A stretch of DNA of 64,000 bases from NCBI RefSeq assembly GCF_000284295.1, contig NC_017093.1, positions 3,224,001 through 3,288,000 of the forward strand. The letters are read 5' to 3'. The DNA is from Actinoplanes missouriensis 431 (GTDB lineage Bacteria; Actinomycetota; Actinomycetes; Mycobacteriales; Micromonosporaceae). A program made the position numbers and the translations under genes. Each line of letters opens with the position of its first letter. Within the stretch, counting starts at the first letter, position 1. Below the pieces are notes generated by a model that was given only the letters and a program-made list of their open reading frames with translations, ran no database searches and was not told where the DNA came from. This document shows positions 1 through 9,233 of the stretch, one piece after another.

Positions 1-1
1 G

Positions 2-2611
2 ATCGTCGCGAAGACGGCGCAACCGGTGATGGTGCGCGGCGGTGTGGACCGGCCCCGCCTTCTCCGTCTGCTCGACCGGACCGTCCGCAAGCCGCTGACC
101 GTCGTCCGTGCCGGAGCCGGCTGGGGCAAGACCGTCCTGGTCTCGGCGTGGACACGCACCAGCGCCGCCCCGGTGGCCTGGCTCAGCCTGGACACCTACG
201 ACAACGACCCGCAGACCTTCTGGTCGTACGTGGTGGCGGCGCTGCGCGGCACCGGCGTCCTGACCGCGGACAACCCGATGGTCGAGATGAGATCGGTGCC
301 GCGCGACGAGCGGGAACGGTCCCAGCGGATGCTCGCCGGGATCGGCCGCCTGCCCGGTACGACGGTGCTGGTGCTCGACGACTTCCACGTCATCGACGAC
401 CGGCAGGTGCTCGGCGAGGTCGGCGCGCTGCTCCGGCACCTCCCGGCGTCGCTACGGCTGGTCCTGATCGGCCGGACCGAGCCGGCGCTCCCGCTGGACC
501 GGCTGCAGGCGGCCGACCGGGTCGGTGAGATCCGCGCGGACGACCTGGCCTTCACGGCGGACGAGGCCACGGCGCTGCTCCGGGATCACGGCCTCGCCCC
601 GACGGCCGAGGACGTGACGACGCTGCTCCACCGTACCGATGGATGGGCGACCGGACTGCGGCTCGGCGCGTCGTTCCTGGCCGGCGACGGGGGCCGGAGG
701 TCGATCGCCGATTTCGCCGGCGACATCCGCGGCGTCGACGGCTATCTGACCGACGAGGTGCTGGCCGGGCGGCTGCCGCGGCAACGCCGGTTCCTGCTCG
801 AGACGAGCGTCGCCGAGCAGATGTGCGCCGGGCTGGTCAACGCGATCACGACGGGCGCCGACGGGCAGCGGATGCTCGAGGACCTGGAGCTGGACAGCGA
901 CTTCGTCGTGCGGCTGGGACCGAAACCCGTCTGGTTCCGCTATCACCACCTGCTCCGTGACGTGCTGCGGCATCGGCTGCACCTGGAGATGCCGTCCGTC
1001 GTCCCCGCACTGCACCGCCGGGCGGCCCGCTGGTACGCCGAGCACAACTGGGTGATCGAGGCCCTGAGTCACGCGGTCCGCGGGGAGGACTGGCGGTACG
1101 TCGGCCACCTGGTCACCACGCAGGCCGGTCCGCTCATCCTGTCCACGCAGCGGGCGGCACTGGTCCGGATCCTGCGTCAGGTGCCCCGGCAACAATTGGC
1201 CTCGACACCGGAACTGATGGTGTGCGACGCCCTTCTGCTGTTCCACATCGGTGACTACGAGGCGATCCCGGCACGGGTGGCCCGCATCCGGGAACTGTTG
1301 CGGGACCGACCGGCCGCCAGTCGTGACCCGGCCGAGGTCCTGTTGATGGCCCTGCAGGTCGGCGCCGACCGGGCGATCGGGGACATGCCCGCCGTCATCG
1401 AGGTGGAGACCGAGCAACTCGCGCTCCTGGCCCGTTCCCCCTACCCCGACGGCACCGCGGCAGCCCAGTACCGGGCGATCGCCCTGAACAGCAAGGGTCT
1501 GGCCCTGATGTGGACAGGGGACGTGGCCCGCGGCGCTCGTGACCTGCGCGCGGCGTCCGCCGCGGCGGAGGCGGTCGGCGTCGAGCTGGCCCAGATCAAC
1601 GCCACCGGCCACCTGGCCCTGCTGGAGATGATGCACGGCTCGGCCGCCGAGGCGGCCCGGCTCGCCGGGAGCGCCCGTGAACTGGCCGAACGCCGGGCGT
1701 GGCGCTACACCGTGCAGGCCGTCGCCGCGCATTTCGCGCAGGCCCTCGTCTCCCTGGAGAGCAGGGATCTCGCCGCCGCGCAGGAGGCCCTTCACCAGGG
1801 CATCCGCGCGCACGAGAGCGACCCGGAAGCCGCCCAGCGGGTGGTCATGCTCGGCGTCCAGGCGCGGATGGCGCTCGCCCGGGACCAGCCGCACCAGGCG
1901 CGGTCCCATCTCGCTCAGGCACGCCGCGACCGCAACCCGCGGATGTCCGTTCCCGCCCTCGACTCCTGGCTGGCGCTGCTCGACGCCGACGTCGACCTCG
2001 CCACCGGGCAACCCGAACGCGTCGAGCAGCATCTGCCGGACACGCCGGGCGAGCTCCCCGGCCCGGCGCAGCGGGTGCGCCTGGCCCGCGCCGCCTACGC
2101 CCAGGGACGCCCGCGTCGCGCTGAGCAGGTGCTCGCCGCGGACCCCGGCACGCCGGGGTCCGCGGTCGCCACCGTCGAGGCCGGCATCGTCAGCGCCCTG
2201 GTGGCCGACTCGCGGGGTCATGCGACGCAAGCCGTGGACCTGCTCGCCGACGCCGTCCGCCTGGCCGTCGACGAGGGGATCCGGCGGCCCTTCGTGACGC
2301 TGGGCGGCAGCCGGCTCACGGCGCTCTTCGACCGGATGCGGCTGCTCGGCTCCGTCACCGCGAGCATCATCGACACGCTCAGCGTGGGCGGGCGCCCGGC
2401 CACGGCCGCGCTCGCCGGCGAGAGCCTCAGCGACCGCGAAGCGGAGGTGCTGCGCTACCTGCCCACCATGCTGACCGCCGCCCAGATCGCCGTCGAACTC
2501 GGCGTGTCCGTCAACACGGTCCGCGCCCACATGCGATCGATCTACCGCAAGCTGCAGGCCGAACGACGCATCGACGCCGTCGCCCGGGCGCGCGACATCG
2601 GCCTGCTCTGA
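2..2611 (+). CDS. LuxR-family (MalT-like) ATP-dependent transcriptional regulator, 5' end outside window
   Basis: A large STAND-type regulator. A Walker A motif (GAGWGKT) lies near the start, with a Walker B-like stretch (VLVLDDFHVI), a helical TPR-like middle and a C-terminal LuxR helix-turn-helix (LSDREAEVLRYL, then NTVRAHMRSIYRKL). Such proteins bind ATP and an inducer and then activate promoters; the inducer cannot be read here. A GTG at 26 is possible, but the frame is open from position 2 and the residues before it (AKTAQPVMVRGG then VDRPRLL) match the usual family N-terminus, so I think the gene begins upstream of the window. The ending at the HTH is complete. No partner gene is evident; the next gene is convergent. 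Confidence 0.85.
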   Translation: MVAKTAQPVMVRGGVDRPRLLRLLDRTVRKPLTVVRAGAGWGKTVLVSAWTRTSAAPVAWLSLDTYDNDPQTFWSYVVAALRGTGVLTADNPMVEMRSVPRDERERSQRMLAGIGRLPGTTVLVLDDFHVIDDRQVLGEVGALLRHLPASLRLVLIGRTEPALPLDRLQAADRVGEIRADDLAFTADEATALLRDHGLAPTAEDVTTLLHRTDGWATGLRLGASFLAGDGGRRSIADFAGDIRGVDGYLTDEVLAGRLPRQRRFLLETSVAEQMCAGLVNAITTGADGQRMLEDLELDSDFVVRLGPKPVWFRYHHLLRDVLRHRLHLEMPSVVPALHRRAARWYAEHNWVIEALSHAVRGEDWRYVGHLVTTQAGPLILSTQRAALVRILRQVPRQQLASTPELMVCDALLLFHIGDYEAIPARVARIRELLRDRPAASRDPAEVLLMALQVGADRAIGDMPAVIEVETEQLALLARSPYPDGTAAAQYRAIALNSKGLALMWTGDVARGARDLRAASAAAEAVGVELAQINATGHLALLEMMHGSAAEAARLAGSARELAERRAWRYTVQAVAAHFAQALVSLESRDLAAAQEALHQGIRAHESDPEAAQRVVMLGVQARMALARDQPHQARSHLAQARRDRNPRMSVPALDSWLALLDADVDLATGQPERVEQHLPDTPGELPGPAQRVRLARAAYAQGRPRRAEQVLAADPGTPGSAVATVEAGIVSALVADSRGHATQAVDLLADAVRLAVDEGIRRPFVTLGGSRLTALFDRMRLLGSVTASIIDTLSVGGRPATAALAGESLSDREAEVLRYLPTMLTAAQIAVELGVSVNTVRAHMRSIYRKLQAERRIDAVARARDIGLL

Positions 2612-2627
2612 CCGGCCGGCCGGCGGC

Positions 2628-3512
2628 TCAGGGCTGCATGGACCGGACGGTCAGCACCGCGTCGGCGAACGCGGCCGGCGCCTCCTGCGGGAGGTTGTGG
2701 CCGGCCTCGATCACCCGGTGCTCGTGACCGGAAACGAACATCGGGGCGTGATCGGCTGTGCCGCCCGGCTTGAGGGTGTCGGTAAGGCCGTCCAGGGTCA
2801 CCGCCGGCACGGTGATCGGCGGACGGGCGGCGAGCCGGGCCTCGAGATCCTGGTGGGCCGGGTCGCCCGCGGCCTCGCCGAGCGCGTGCCGGTACGCATG
2901 GATCACGACGTCCACGAAGTCCGGGTTGTCGAACGACCCCGCGGTCCGGGCGAAGGTCTCATCGTCGAACGCCCATCGCGGCGACCACTGCCGCCACAGC
3001 ATCCGGCACAGCTCACGGCGGTGCGCGGCCAGTCCCTCGCGGCCGCGCTCGGTCTGGAACAGGTGCTGGTACCAGACGGCGTGCTCGACGGACGGGTCGA
3101 ACGCGTGGCGCTGCCGCTCGATGTCGATGATGTCGTAACCGGCCAGCGACACCAGCCCGGCCACCCGCTCCGGCCAGAGCGCGGCCGCCACGCAGGAGGC
3201 GAGGCCACCCCAGTCGTACCCGGCCACGATCGGACGGTCCAGGCGTAACGCGTCGGCCAGCGCGATCAGGTCGGATCCGAGCGCCGCCTGCTGCCCGCTG
3301 CGCATCGTCGCGGCGGAGCGGAAACGGGTCGGACCGAAGCCCCGCAGATAGGGCCGGATCACCCGGGCGCCCTCCGCGGTCAGCGCCGGAACCACCTGGT
3401 CGTAGGCGTGGACGTCGTACGGGAACCCGTGTGACAGGACGACCGGCCAGCCGTCCGGTGGACCGTCCTGGAGACAGGCGACGGCCAGCACACCGGCATC
3501 GACAAGATCCAT
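2628..3512 (-). CDS. alpha/beta hydrolase, epoxide hydrolase/dehalogenase type
   Basis: 294 residues with the alpha/beta hydrolase landmarks: oxyanion HGFPYD near residue 28, nucleophile elbow AGYDWGG near 97 and a late histidine in EAGHNLP. The nucleophile is aspartate rather than serine, which is typical of epoxide hydrolases and haloalkane dehalogenases, so an ester intermediate through Asp is expected. No signal peptide is seen, so it should be cytoplasmic. It is convergent with the LuxR-type regulator and divergent from the gene at 3563, with only 50 bases between the starts. The substrate is unknown. Confidence 0.85.
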   Translation of the reverse strand: MDLVDAGVLAVACLQDGPPDGWPVVLSHGFPYDVHAYDQVVPALTAEGARVIRPYLRGFGPTRFRSAATMRSGQQAALGSDLIALADALRLDRPIVAGYDWGGLASCVAAALWPERVAGLVSLAGYDIIDIERQRHAFDPSVEHAVWYQHLFQTERGREGLAAHRRELCRMLWRQWSPRWAFDDETFARTAGSFDNPDFVDVVIHAYRHALGEAAGDPAHQDLEARLAARPPITVPAVTLDGLTDTLKPGGTADHAPMFVSGHEHRVIEAGHNLPQEAPAAFADAVLTVRSMQP

Positions 3513-3562
3513 GACATCACGATAGACAGGCGGGACGGCTGCCTCACGAAAGGTTCACTGCT

Positions 3563-4720
3563 GTGCTTGTCGACCGGGTCCACCTGCCCGACTTCTCGCG
3601 GCTCACCTGGCGTGACGTCGACCCGGCCGGCCGGCCCGGGTTCGACCCGGCGGGTGTCGCCGCGCTGGTCCGGTCGCTGCCGCCGGCGACCGAGGTTCCG
3701 CCGGCCGGCACGGATTGGCGGCTCGCCGATTTCTGGTGGGACCGGATGACCGAGGCCCTGGTGGAGCGGCTCGGCCCGTGGGCGGCGGGCTGGCAGCACA
3801 CGGTGGTGGTGGAGGACTATCCGGGCCGCGGCGTCATCCCGGTCTGGTGGGAGGTCCGGCTGCCGATCACCACGCCGGACGAGACTCTGGACGGCCTCGC
3901 CGCCGCTCTGGTGGCGTGGCACGAGCTGACCGTCGAGATCGCCACCGATGCCCGCGGCCGGTTCACCGCATCGGCGCCGGGCGCCACGGTCAGCGGCGGT
4001 GATCCGGCGGCCTGGCAGGCGGTGAAGGCGCCGGGTGTCAGCCGTTTCCAGCCCGGGCACTTCACCCGTCGGATCCCGCACCCGTCGATCCTGGACTGGG
4101 CCGACGTCGATCCGCGGACCCGGGAGTTCGACCCGGCGACGGTCACCGCCGTGGTCGCCGGACTGGTCACGCCCGAGAACCTCCCGGCGCAGGGCGCGGA
4201 CTGGCGTCTGCAGGACCTGTGGCTGGAGAACGTGTCGATCGGGCTCACCGAACGGTACGGGTCGTGGGCGGCCGGCTGGCGCTGGTCGGTCGGCGAGGGC
4301 GACCTCGACGGCGGGCCGGTCACCGCCTGGTGCTGCTTGCCGCACTCGGTCACGAGTCCGGAGGAGACCGCCGCGACCGTCGGGGCCGCGCTGATCGAGT
4401 GGCATGAGTGGCTGGCGGAGACCGCCGAGCGGTTCGACAGGTTCCTGCCGCTCGCGCCCGGCGACCTGGACGGCTGGGAACGCGCGGTGGCCCACCTGGT
4501 GACCGCCGTCGGCGACCGCACCCAGTACGAGTCCGCCTGGTACGGCTGCTGCCTCACGGTCCTCGGCTGGTTCCTGGACGCGGCCGGGATCGCACGCGGC
4601 GAGCAGCAGCGGATGCTCGATCACGCGATCGGCGGCCGGTTCGCCAGCTGGGTCGAGCCGGACCCCACCCTGGTCGCCTCGGTCGCCGAGCGCCTGGCCG
4701 GGCAGGCCACCCGTGCCTGA
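3563..4720 (+). CDS. hypothetical protein with internal duplication, paired with Fic protein
   Basis: 385 residues of unrecognised function. Two similar halves are visible at about residues 7-140 and 170-300: each has a D-V-D-P segment, then DWRL..(F/L)W, an ERLGPWAAGW or ERYGSWAAGW block, and a late A(L)..WHE. A third C-terminal segment (about 310-385) is unrelated to the repeats. The GTG start is preceded by GAAAGG about 9 bases upstream. The last 8 bases overlap the Fic gene, so the two are probably co-translated. No signal peptide or membrane segment. It could be an inhibitor or partner of the Fic protein, but only the gene order supports that. Confidence 0.7.
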   Translation: MLVDRVHLPDFSRLTWRDVDPAGRPGFDPAGVAALVRSLPPATEVPPAGTDWRLADFWWDRMTEALVERLGPWAAGWQHTVVVEDYPGRGVIPVWWEVRLPITTPDETLDGLAAALVAWHELTVEIATDARGRFTASAPGATVSGGDPAAWQAVKAPGVSRFQPGHFTRRIPHPSILDWADVDPRTREFDPATVTAVVAGLVTPENLPAQGADWRLQDLWLENVSIGLTERYGSWAAGWRWSVGEGDLDGGPVTAWCCLPHSVTSPEETAATVGAALIEWHEWLAETAERFDRFLPLAPGDLDGWERAVAHLVTAVGDRTQYESAWYGCCLTVLGWFLDAAGIARGEQQRMLDHAIGGRFASWVEPDPTLVASVAERLAGQATRA

Positions 4721-5369
4721 CCAGCTCCGCGCGTGGCAGGAGGTCCGTGAGCGGGTGCCATGGCATGATCTCGTGCCGCACCTGGACACCCCGGTGCGCG
4801 CGATCCGGGACGGGTTTCTCGCCCACGCCGCGATCGGCGCCGACCGGCGGCGGCAGGAGCTGCTGCTCACGGCGTACCGTGATGTCCGTCGCGCCGCGGC
4901 GTCCGGCGCCGCTCTCACCCCGCAGCTGACCGGCCGCTGGAACGCCACGCTGCGAGGCATCCCGGCCGCCGGCTTCCGCCGGGGCCCGGCCTTCGCCAAG
5001 AACGGCCGCGACAGGTACGGGCTGCACACCGACACCCCGCACCGGTACGGGCGGAGCCTCACCGAAGCCGCGGACCCGGCGATCCCGGTGGCGGCCCGCG
5101 CCGCCCGGTCGTATCTCGACGTCGCGTTCTTCCACCCCTACGACGACGGCAACGCGCGCCTGGCCGGCCTGGTCCTGCACTTCGTGCTGCTGCGGGCCGG
5201 CGTGGAGCTCGACGAGGCCGGCCCGATCCTCGGTCTGGTCCGGCGTGCCGACGACCCGGAGGGGGCGGCCGGCCTGACCCGCCTGGTGCACGGCATCGCC
5301 ATCGCCACCCACCGCCGGTGGTTGCGCTCGACGATCGACACTGTCCGCTACGCTGCCCCGCGATCATGA
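4713..5369 (+). CDS. Fic/DOC-family protein
   Basis: 218 residues with a Fic core. The active-site loop reads HPYDDGNARLAG near residue 148, versus canonical HPFx(D/E)GNGRxxR. The catalytic histidine, the acidic residue and GN are kept; the second glycine is alanine and the last arginine is glycine. Fic enzymes usually transfer AMP (or another phosphate-containing group) to hydroxyl side chains of proteins. The altered loop may change the donor or reduce activity. No antitoxin-type (S/T)xxxE(G/N) helix is obvious. The GTG start overlaps the upstream gene by 8 bases, implying translational coupling. Confidence 0.75.
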   Translation: MPDQLRAWQEVRERVPWHDLVPHLDTPVRAIRDGFLAHAAIGADRRRQELLLTAYRDVRRAAASGAALTPQLTGRWNATLRGIPAAGFRRGPAFAKNGRDRYGLHTDTPHRYGRSLTEAADPAIPVAARAARSYLDVAFFHPYDDGNARLAGLVLHFVLLRAGVELDEAGPILGLVRRADDPEGAAGLTRLVHGIAIATHRRWLRSTIDTVRYAAPRS

Positions 5370-5451
5370 ACCCCGCCACAGTGTGCTGCCGCCGGACCGC
5401 TCACGGCCGTCTGTGAAGGAAACGGTTCACCCCTACAGCAAGGACATATCG

Positions 5452-6279
5452 ATGCGAATCGGCGCAGCGTTCCGGGCGGCCACCGCCGTCGCGGTGCTGG
5501 CGATCGTCGCCGGATGCAGCGGCAACGCGCCCGCGGCGGCGCCACCGGCGAGCACGGCCCCGGCGCCCACCGAGGCCGCCCCGGCCTCCGCGCCCGCGCC
5601 CACCGCCCGGGAGGTGGCGCTCGCCGCGCTCCCGGAGAGGATCCGCAAGCGGATCCCGGAGTTCGGTCCGGCCCCCGCGCCGGTCCCGGTGACGCTGCCC
5701 GGGAACGGGACGGCCGGCTGGTTCAGCCGCATCCCGACCGAGCAGAAGATCGCGTTCATCACGATCGACGACGGCTGGGAGAAGAACCCGCTCGCGCTGC
5801 GGCTGTTCCAGGCCGCGAACGTGCCGACCACGCTGTTCCTGGAAGTCGACGCGATCAAGGACAACCCGGACTTCTTCACGCCGCTGCAGCAGGCCGGCGC
5901 CACGATCGAGAACCACACGATCAGCCACCCGAACCTGCGCGGCAGGTCCTACGACTTCCAGAAGCGCGAGATCTGCGGCGGCGCCGACCAGCTGGCGAAG
6001 TACTACGGGCGGCGCCCGGTGCTGTTCCGCCCACCCGGCGGCACGTACGACACCACCACGCTGAAGGTCGTGCACGACTGCGGGATGAAGGCCGCCTTCT
6101 ACTGGAAGGAGACCACCCACAAGGGCAAGGTCCGCTACCAGGAGGGACACGGCGTCAAGCCGGGCGACATCATCCTCATGCACTTCCGGCCGCGCTTCGT
6201 GGACGACTACCTGGCGGTGCTCAACGCGATCCACAAGGCGGGTCTGACACCGGCCCGCCTCGAGGACTACATCCCCTGA
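5452..6279 (+). CDS. polysaccharide deacetylase (NodB domain) lipoprotein
   Basis: The start at 5452 is chosen because it is preceded by AAGGAC and begins a clear lipoprotein signal: MRIGAA, a hydrophobic stretch and lipobox VAGC. An Ala/Pro-rich linker follows, then a NodB homology domain with TIDDGW (motif 1 Asp pair), HTISHPNLRG (metal-binding histidines) and RPPGGTYD. The family removes acetyl groups from N-acetylglucosamine polymers such as peptidoglycan, using a divalent metal. It is expected on the outer face of the cell membrane. It follows the Fic gene by about 80 bases and is probably transcribed separately. Confidence 0.88.
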   Translation: MRIGAAFRAATAVAVLAIVAGCSGNAPAAAPPASTAPAPTEAAPASAPAPTAREVALAALPERIRKRIPEFGPAPAPVPVTLPGNGTAGWFSRIPTEQKIAFITIDDGWEKNPLALRLFQAANVPTTLFLEVDAIKDNPDFFTPLQQAGATIENHTISHPNLRGRSYDFQKREICGGADQLAKYYGRRPVLFRPPGGTYDTTTLKVVHDCGMKAAFYWKETTHKGKVRYQEGHGVKPGDIILMHFRPRFVDDYLAVLNAIHKAGLTPARLEDYIP

Positions 6280-6295
6280 GTCCCCGCCGCCGGGA

Positions 6296-7936
6296 TCACG
6301 CGGGAAGTTTGCCGGCGGCGTGGAGGGCTGCGGCGTACCCGAAGCTGAGGCCCTGCCCGATGGTGGCGCCGGGGCCCGGGTAGACGCGGCCGAAGGCGTT
6401 GCCGGCGCTGTTGCCGGTGGCGTAGAGACCGTCGATGACGCTGCCGTCGGGGCGCAGGGCCCGGCCCACGCCGTCGGCGCGGATGCCGCCGCAGGTGCCG
6501 AGGTCGCCGGGGACCACCTTGACCGCGTAGAACGGGCCCCGGTCGATCGGGCCGAGGCACGGGTTGGGGGTGATCGTCGGGTCGCCGTAGTAGCGGTCGT
6601 AGGCGCTGGCGCCGCGCTGGAAGTCGTCGTCACGGCCGGCGGCGGCGAGCAGGTTGAACCGGTCGAGCGTGGCCGGCAGGCCGGTCAGGCCGGTCCGGGC
6701 GGCGAGTTCGGCGACGGTCGGTGCCTGGTGCGCGATGCCGGCGTCGTACCAGGCCTTCGGCAGGGCCTGGCGGGGGAAGATGCCGCCGCCGAAGACGTAG
6801 CGGTTGCGGTACCGCTGGTCGAAGACCATCCAGACCGGCAGCTCCTCCTTGATCATGATCTGGCCGGCGGTCATGTAGTTGACGGCCTCGTTCATGAAGC
6901 GGCGGCCCTGCTGGTTCACGATGATCTGACCGGGCAGGGAGCGTTCGGCCAGCAGCGGGCCGGGCATCGGGCCCGGCGCCGGCACCGCCGGGAACCACCA
7001 GGACTCCTCCATGAACGCGAGGTCGGCGCCCGCCGCCGTGGCGATCTCGATGGCGTCGCCGGTGTTCTCCGGGTTGCCGAGCGACCAGGCGGTGTCGAGT
7101 TGCTCCGACTGGTACTTGTGCCGCCAGTCCGCGCGCCTGTCGAAGCCGCCGGCGGAGAGCAGCACGCCCCGGTCGGCACGGACCGTCACGTCGGCGCCGT
7201 CGCGGGTCACCACGACGCCGGTGACCCGGCCGTCCTCGACGATCAGCTCCTTGAGCGGGGTCTCGAACCAGACCGGGATCCCGGAGCGCCGCACACCGGC
7301 GAACAGGCCGGCCGCGAGGGCGCCGCCGCCGGCCACGTACTCCCGGCGGATCGCCAGGCCGCCGACGCCGAGGCCGAGCAGCTTGGCGCCGGTGACGATG
7401 CCGCGCGGTTTGCGGGCGACCAGGTTGAGCCACTTGTAGGTGCGGCCGGAGACCGGCATCGGGAACGGCGCGGCCATCGCCGGCGGGCGCAGCCGGGCCC
7501 GGTCGGCGCCGAGACGGCGTACGTCGAAGGGTTTCGGCTCGATCGCCCGGCCGGTCGCCGATCCGCCCGGCAGCTCCGGGAAGTAGTCGGCGTAGTCGGT
7601 CATGTGCTGGTATCGCAGCGGGGTGCGGCGGCGCAGCACGTCGACCGCGGCCGGCCCGTGCACGACGTGGGTCTCCCAGCGTGACTCGGGGGTCTCCCCG
7701 GCGGTGACGTGGCGCAGGTACTCGCGGACGCGATCCGGGCTGTCGACGACGCCGGCCTGCCGGAGCAGCGTGTTGTTCGGGATCCAGAAGCCGCCGCCGG
7801 AGAGCGCGGTGGATCCGCCGAAATACCGCGACTTCTCGACGATCAGAACCGACAGCCCGGCTTCGGCGGCGGCCAGGGCCGCGAGCATGCCGGTGCCGGA
7901 GCCGACGACCACGAAGTCATAGCGTGTCTCGTCCAT
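6296..7936 (-). CDS. kstD: FAD-dependent 3-ketosteroid delta-1-dehydrogenase-like protein
   Basis: 546 residues. An N-terminal FAD-binding motif (VVVGSGTGMLAALAAAE) is followed by SGGGFWIPNN, and the C-terminus carries the conserved GPFYAVKVVPGDLGT segment, whose tyrosine and glycine match the proton donor/acid residues of KstD, then GGI and ATGNSAGNAFGR. KstD introduces a 1,2 double bond into 3-ketosteroids during sterol catabolism. The start at 7936 places the FAD motif near residue 10. No other steroid genes are nearby, so a relative with another substrate is possible. A decayed TetR gene lies divergently upstream and may once have controlled it. Confidence 0.82.
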   Translation of the reverse strand: MDETRYDFVVVGSGTGMLAALAAAEAGLSVLIVEKSRYFGGSTALSGGGFWIPNNTLLRQAGVVDSPDRVREYLRHVTAGETPESRWETHVVHGPAAVDVLRRRTPLRYQHMTDYADYFPELPGGSATGRAIEPKPFDVRRLGADRARLRPPAMAAPFPMPVSGRTYKWLNLVARKPRGIVTGAKLLGLGVGGLAIRREYVAGGGALAAGLFAGVRRSGIPVWFETPLKELIVEDGRVTGVVVTRDGADVTVRADRGVLLSAGGFDRRADWRHKYQSEQLDTAWSLGNPENTGDAIEIATAAGADLAFMEESWWFPAVPAPGPMPGPLLAERSLPGQIIVNQQGRRFMNEAVNYMTAGQIMIKEELPVWMVFDQRYRNRYVFGGGIFPRQALPKAWYDAGIAHQAPTVAELAARTGLTGLPATLDRFNLLAAAGRDDDFQRGASAYDRYYGDPTITPNPCLGPIDRGPFYAVKVVPGDLGTCGGIRADGVGRALRPDGSVIDGLYATGNSAGNAFGRVYPGPGATIGQGLSFGYAAALHAAGKLPA

Positions 7937-8000
7937 GTCGCACTCGCTTTCGACGCTGAGGAGGCAACAAGGAGGAACGCTATTCCTGCCGATAACTAAA

Positions 8001-8017
8001 GGCAACGGGTTGTTGCC
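8001..8017. promoter_or_regulatory. inverted repeat between kstD and the TetR remnant (possible operator)
   Basis: GGCAAC and GTTGCC form a perfect 6-base inverted repeat around a 5-base spacer. Inside it AACGGGTT matches the AACnnGTT core of the KstR operator, though the outer T and A of that consensus are missing. It lies about 65 bases upstream of the dehydrogenase start. It may be a binding site for the now broken TetR protein or for a KstR-type regulator elsewhere. Confidence 0.35.
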
Positions 8018-8481
8018 ATCGAGGCGGGATAGGGGTCAACCGCACCACCCTCTACCGCCGCTGGCCGTCCAAGGCCGCCCTGCTCGCCGCGATGATCGAG
8101 CCGGTCCTGGAGCGCTGGGACACCGACCCGGACACCGGCTCGCTCCGGCAGGACCTGCTGACCCTCACGCTGATGATGCGCGACAGCACCGCGCTGCCCG
8201 AAGGCCGGGCGCTCACCGCCGTGGCGACCGCGGGTGAGCTGCGGGATCTCCTGCGGCGCACCACCGAGCGGGCGATCGCGCCGTTCCACCGGGCGTTCGA
8301 CCGGGCGGTCGCCCGTGGTGAGATCAGCGCGGTCGCCGACGCGTACATGATGGCGCATGTGATTTTCCACGGCGTGGTCGGCTGGGAACCTCGGCACGGC
8401 GCGCTGCCGACCGACGAGGAGTGCGCCCGGATGGTGTCCGTGGTTCTGGGCGGGCGTCAGGGTGAGAGCCATCCCCGGTAG
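8012..8481 (+). pseudogene. TetR-family regulator, 5' end decayed
   Basis: From 8035 the frame reads GVNRTTLYRRWPSKAALLAA, the recognition helix of a TetR HTH, and continues through an ordinary ligand-binding domain to 8481. The first HTH helices and a start codon are missing: in this frame a stop sits at 7993-7995 and no ATG/GTG/TTG occurs before 8092, which is inside the protein. In the neighbouring frame VAIEAG, the expected preceding residues, can be read at 8012-8029, pointing to a frameshift plus 5' loss. A product starting at 8092 would lack the DNA-binding domain. Confidence 0.7.
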
Positions 8482-9233
8482 ATGACCTGCTCGGGCAGCC
8501 GCGCGGCGAGTCCTTCCCAAGCGTCGAGCCACCGGCGCCGGATGCGGGTGGGCGCCCAGTCCGGAGGCCGCAACTCCAGCGGGATGAGCGGATCGTCGCG
8601 CATCGCGCGTTCCAGCGCGTCGGCCAGCAGGATCTGCCGGGTCACCACCGGCACGTCATCGTCGTCGCTTCCCGCGAGCGCGCGCGCGACCGCCCGGTAG
8701 CCGTCCACGATCGGCGCGGCCGGCCACAGCAGTTCCGCGATCTCCGGCGGGGAGGTCACGCCACGGACGTCGAGGGTGGTCGCCACGGCCCGGACCAGGT
8801 TGCCGCCGTTGATCATCTCGGTGAGATCGTGCGGGCTCGCATAGAGGCCGGTCGACACCACGGCGGCGCCCGCGTCGATGAGCTCACGCCGTAACGCGTC
8901 ACGGACGGCCCGCTCGCTCTCCGGGACGCTCACCGCGAGCAGCTGCCAGGTGCCGTCCCAGGGCGCCTCGCCGTGGTCCTGCGCGAACGCGAGACGCAGC
9001 CCGAGCCGGTCCCGGGCGAGCCGCTGCCGTCCGTTTTCGGTCAGGGTCAGGCGACCGCGCCGCCCGCGTCCGTCCTGCGTCACCTCACCGGCGGCGATCA
9101 TCCGGCGGATCGCCAGCCGCAGCGGCTGATCCTCGATCCCGGCCGTGTTGCCCGCGTCATAGACCAGGCCGAGTTCGACATCACCGGCAAAAGGCAGAAA
9201 AGCCTCGATCACCGTACGGGGTAGCGGCCCCAT
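8457..9233 (-). CDS. PaaX-family transcriptional regulator
   Basis: 258 residues. An N-terminal winged helix (about 5-80, with GEVTQDGRGRRGRLTLTENG), a central PaaX domain (WDGTWQLLAVSVPESERAVRDALR) and the C-terminal half containing RRRWLDAWEGL and PEQVIYRGWL are typical of PaaX, the repressor that senses phenylacetyl-CoA in other bacteria. No paa genes are present here, so the ligand is unknown. The ATG at 9233 shares its A with the TGA of the upstream GNAT gene, so the two are probably co-translated. The 3' end overlaps the convergent TetR remnant by about 25 bases. Confidence 0.82.
   Translation of the reverse strand: MGPLPRTVIEAFLPFAGDVELGLVYDAGNTAGIEDQPLRLAIRRMIAAGEVTQDGRGRRGRLTLTENGRQRLARDRLGLRLAFAQDHGEAPWDGTWQLLAVSVPESERAVRDALRRELIDAGAAVVSTGLYASPHDLTEMINGGNLVRAVATTLDVRGVTSPPEIAELLWPAAPIVDGYRAVARALAGSDDDDVPVVTRQILLADALERAMRDDPLIPLELRPPDWAPTRIRRRWLDAWEGLAARLPEQVIYRGWLSP

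Noticed and set aside
452..2530. Long minus-strand open frame of 692 codons opposite the LuxR-type gene.
   Set aside because: High-GC shadow frame: low-complexity Gly/Arg/Gln-rich translation with no recognisable motif, while the plus strand encodes a full Walker A-to-HTH protein.
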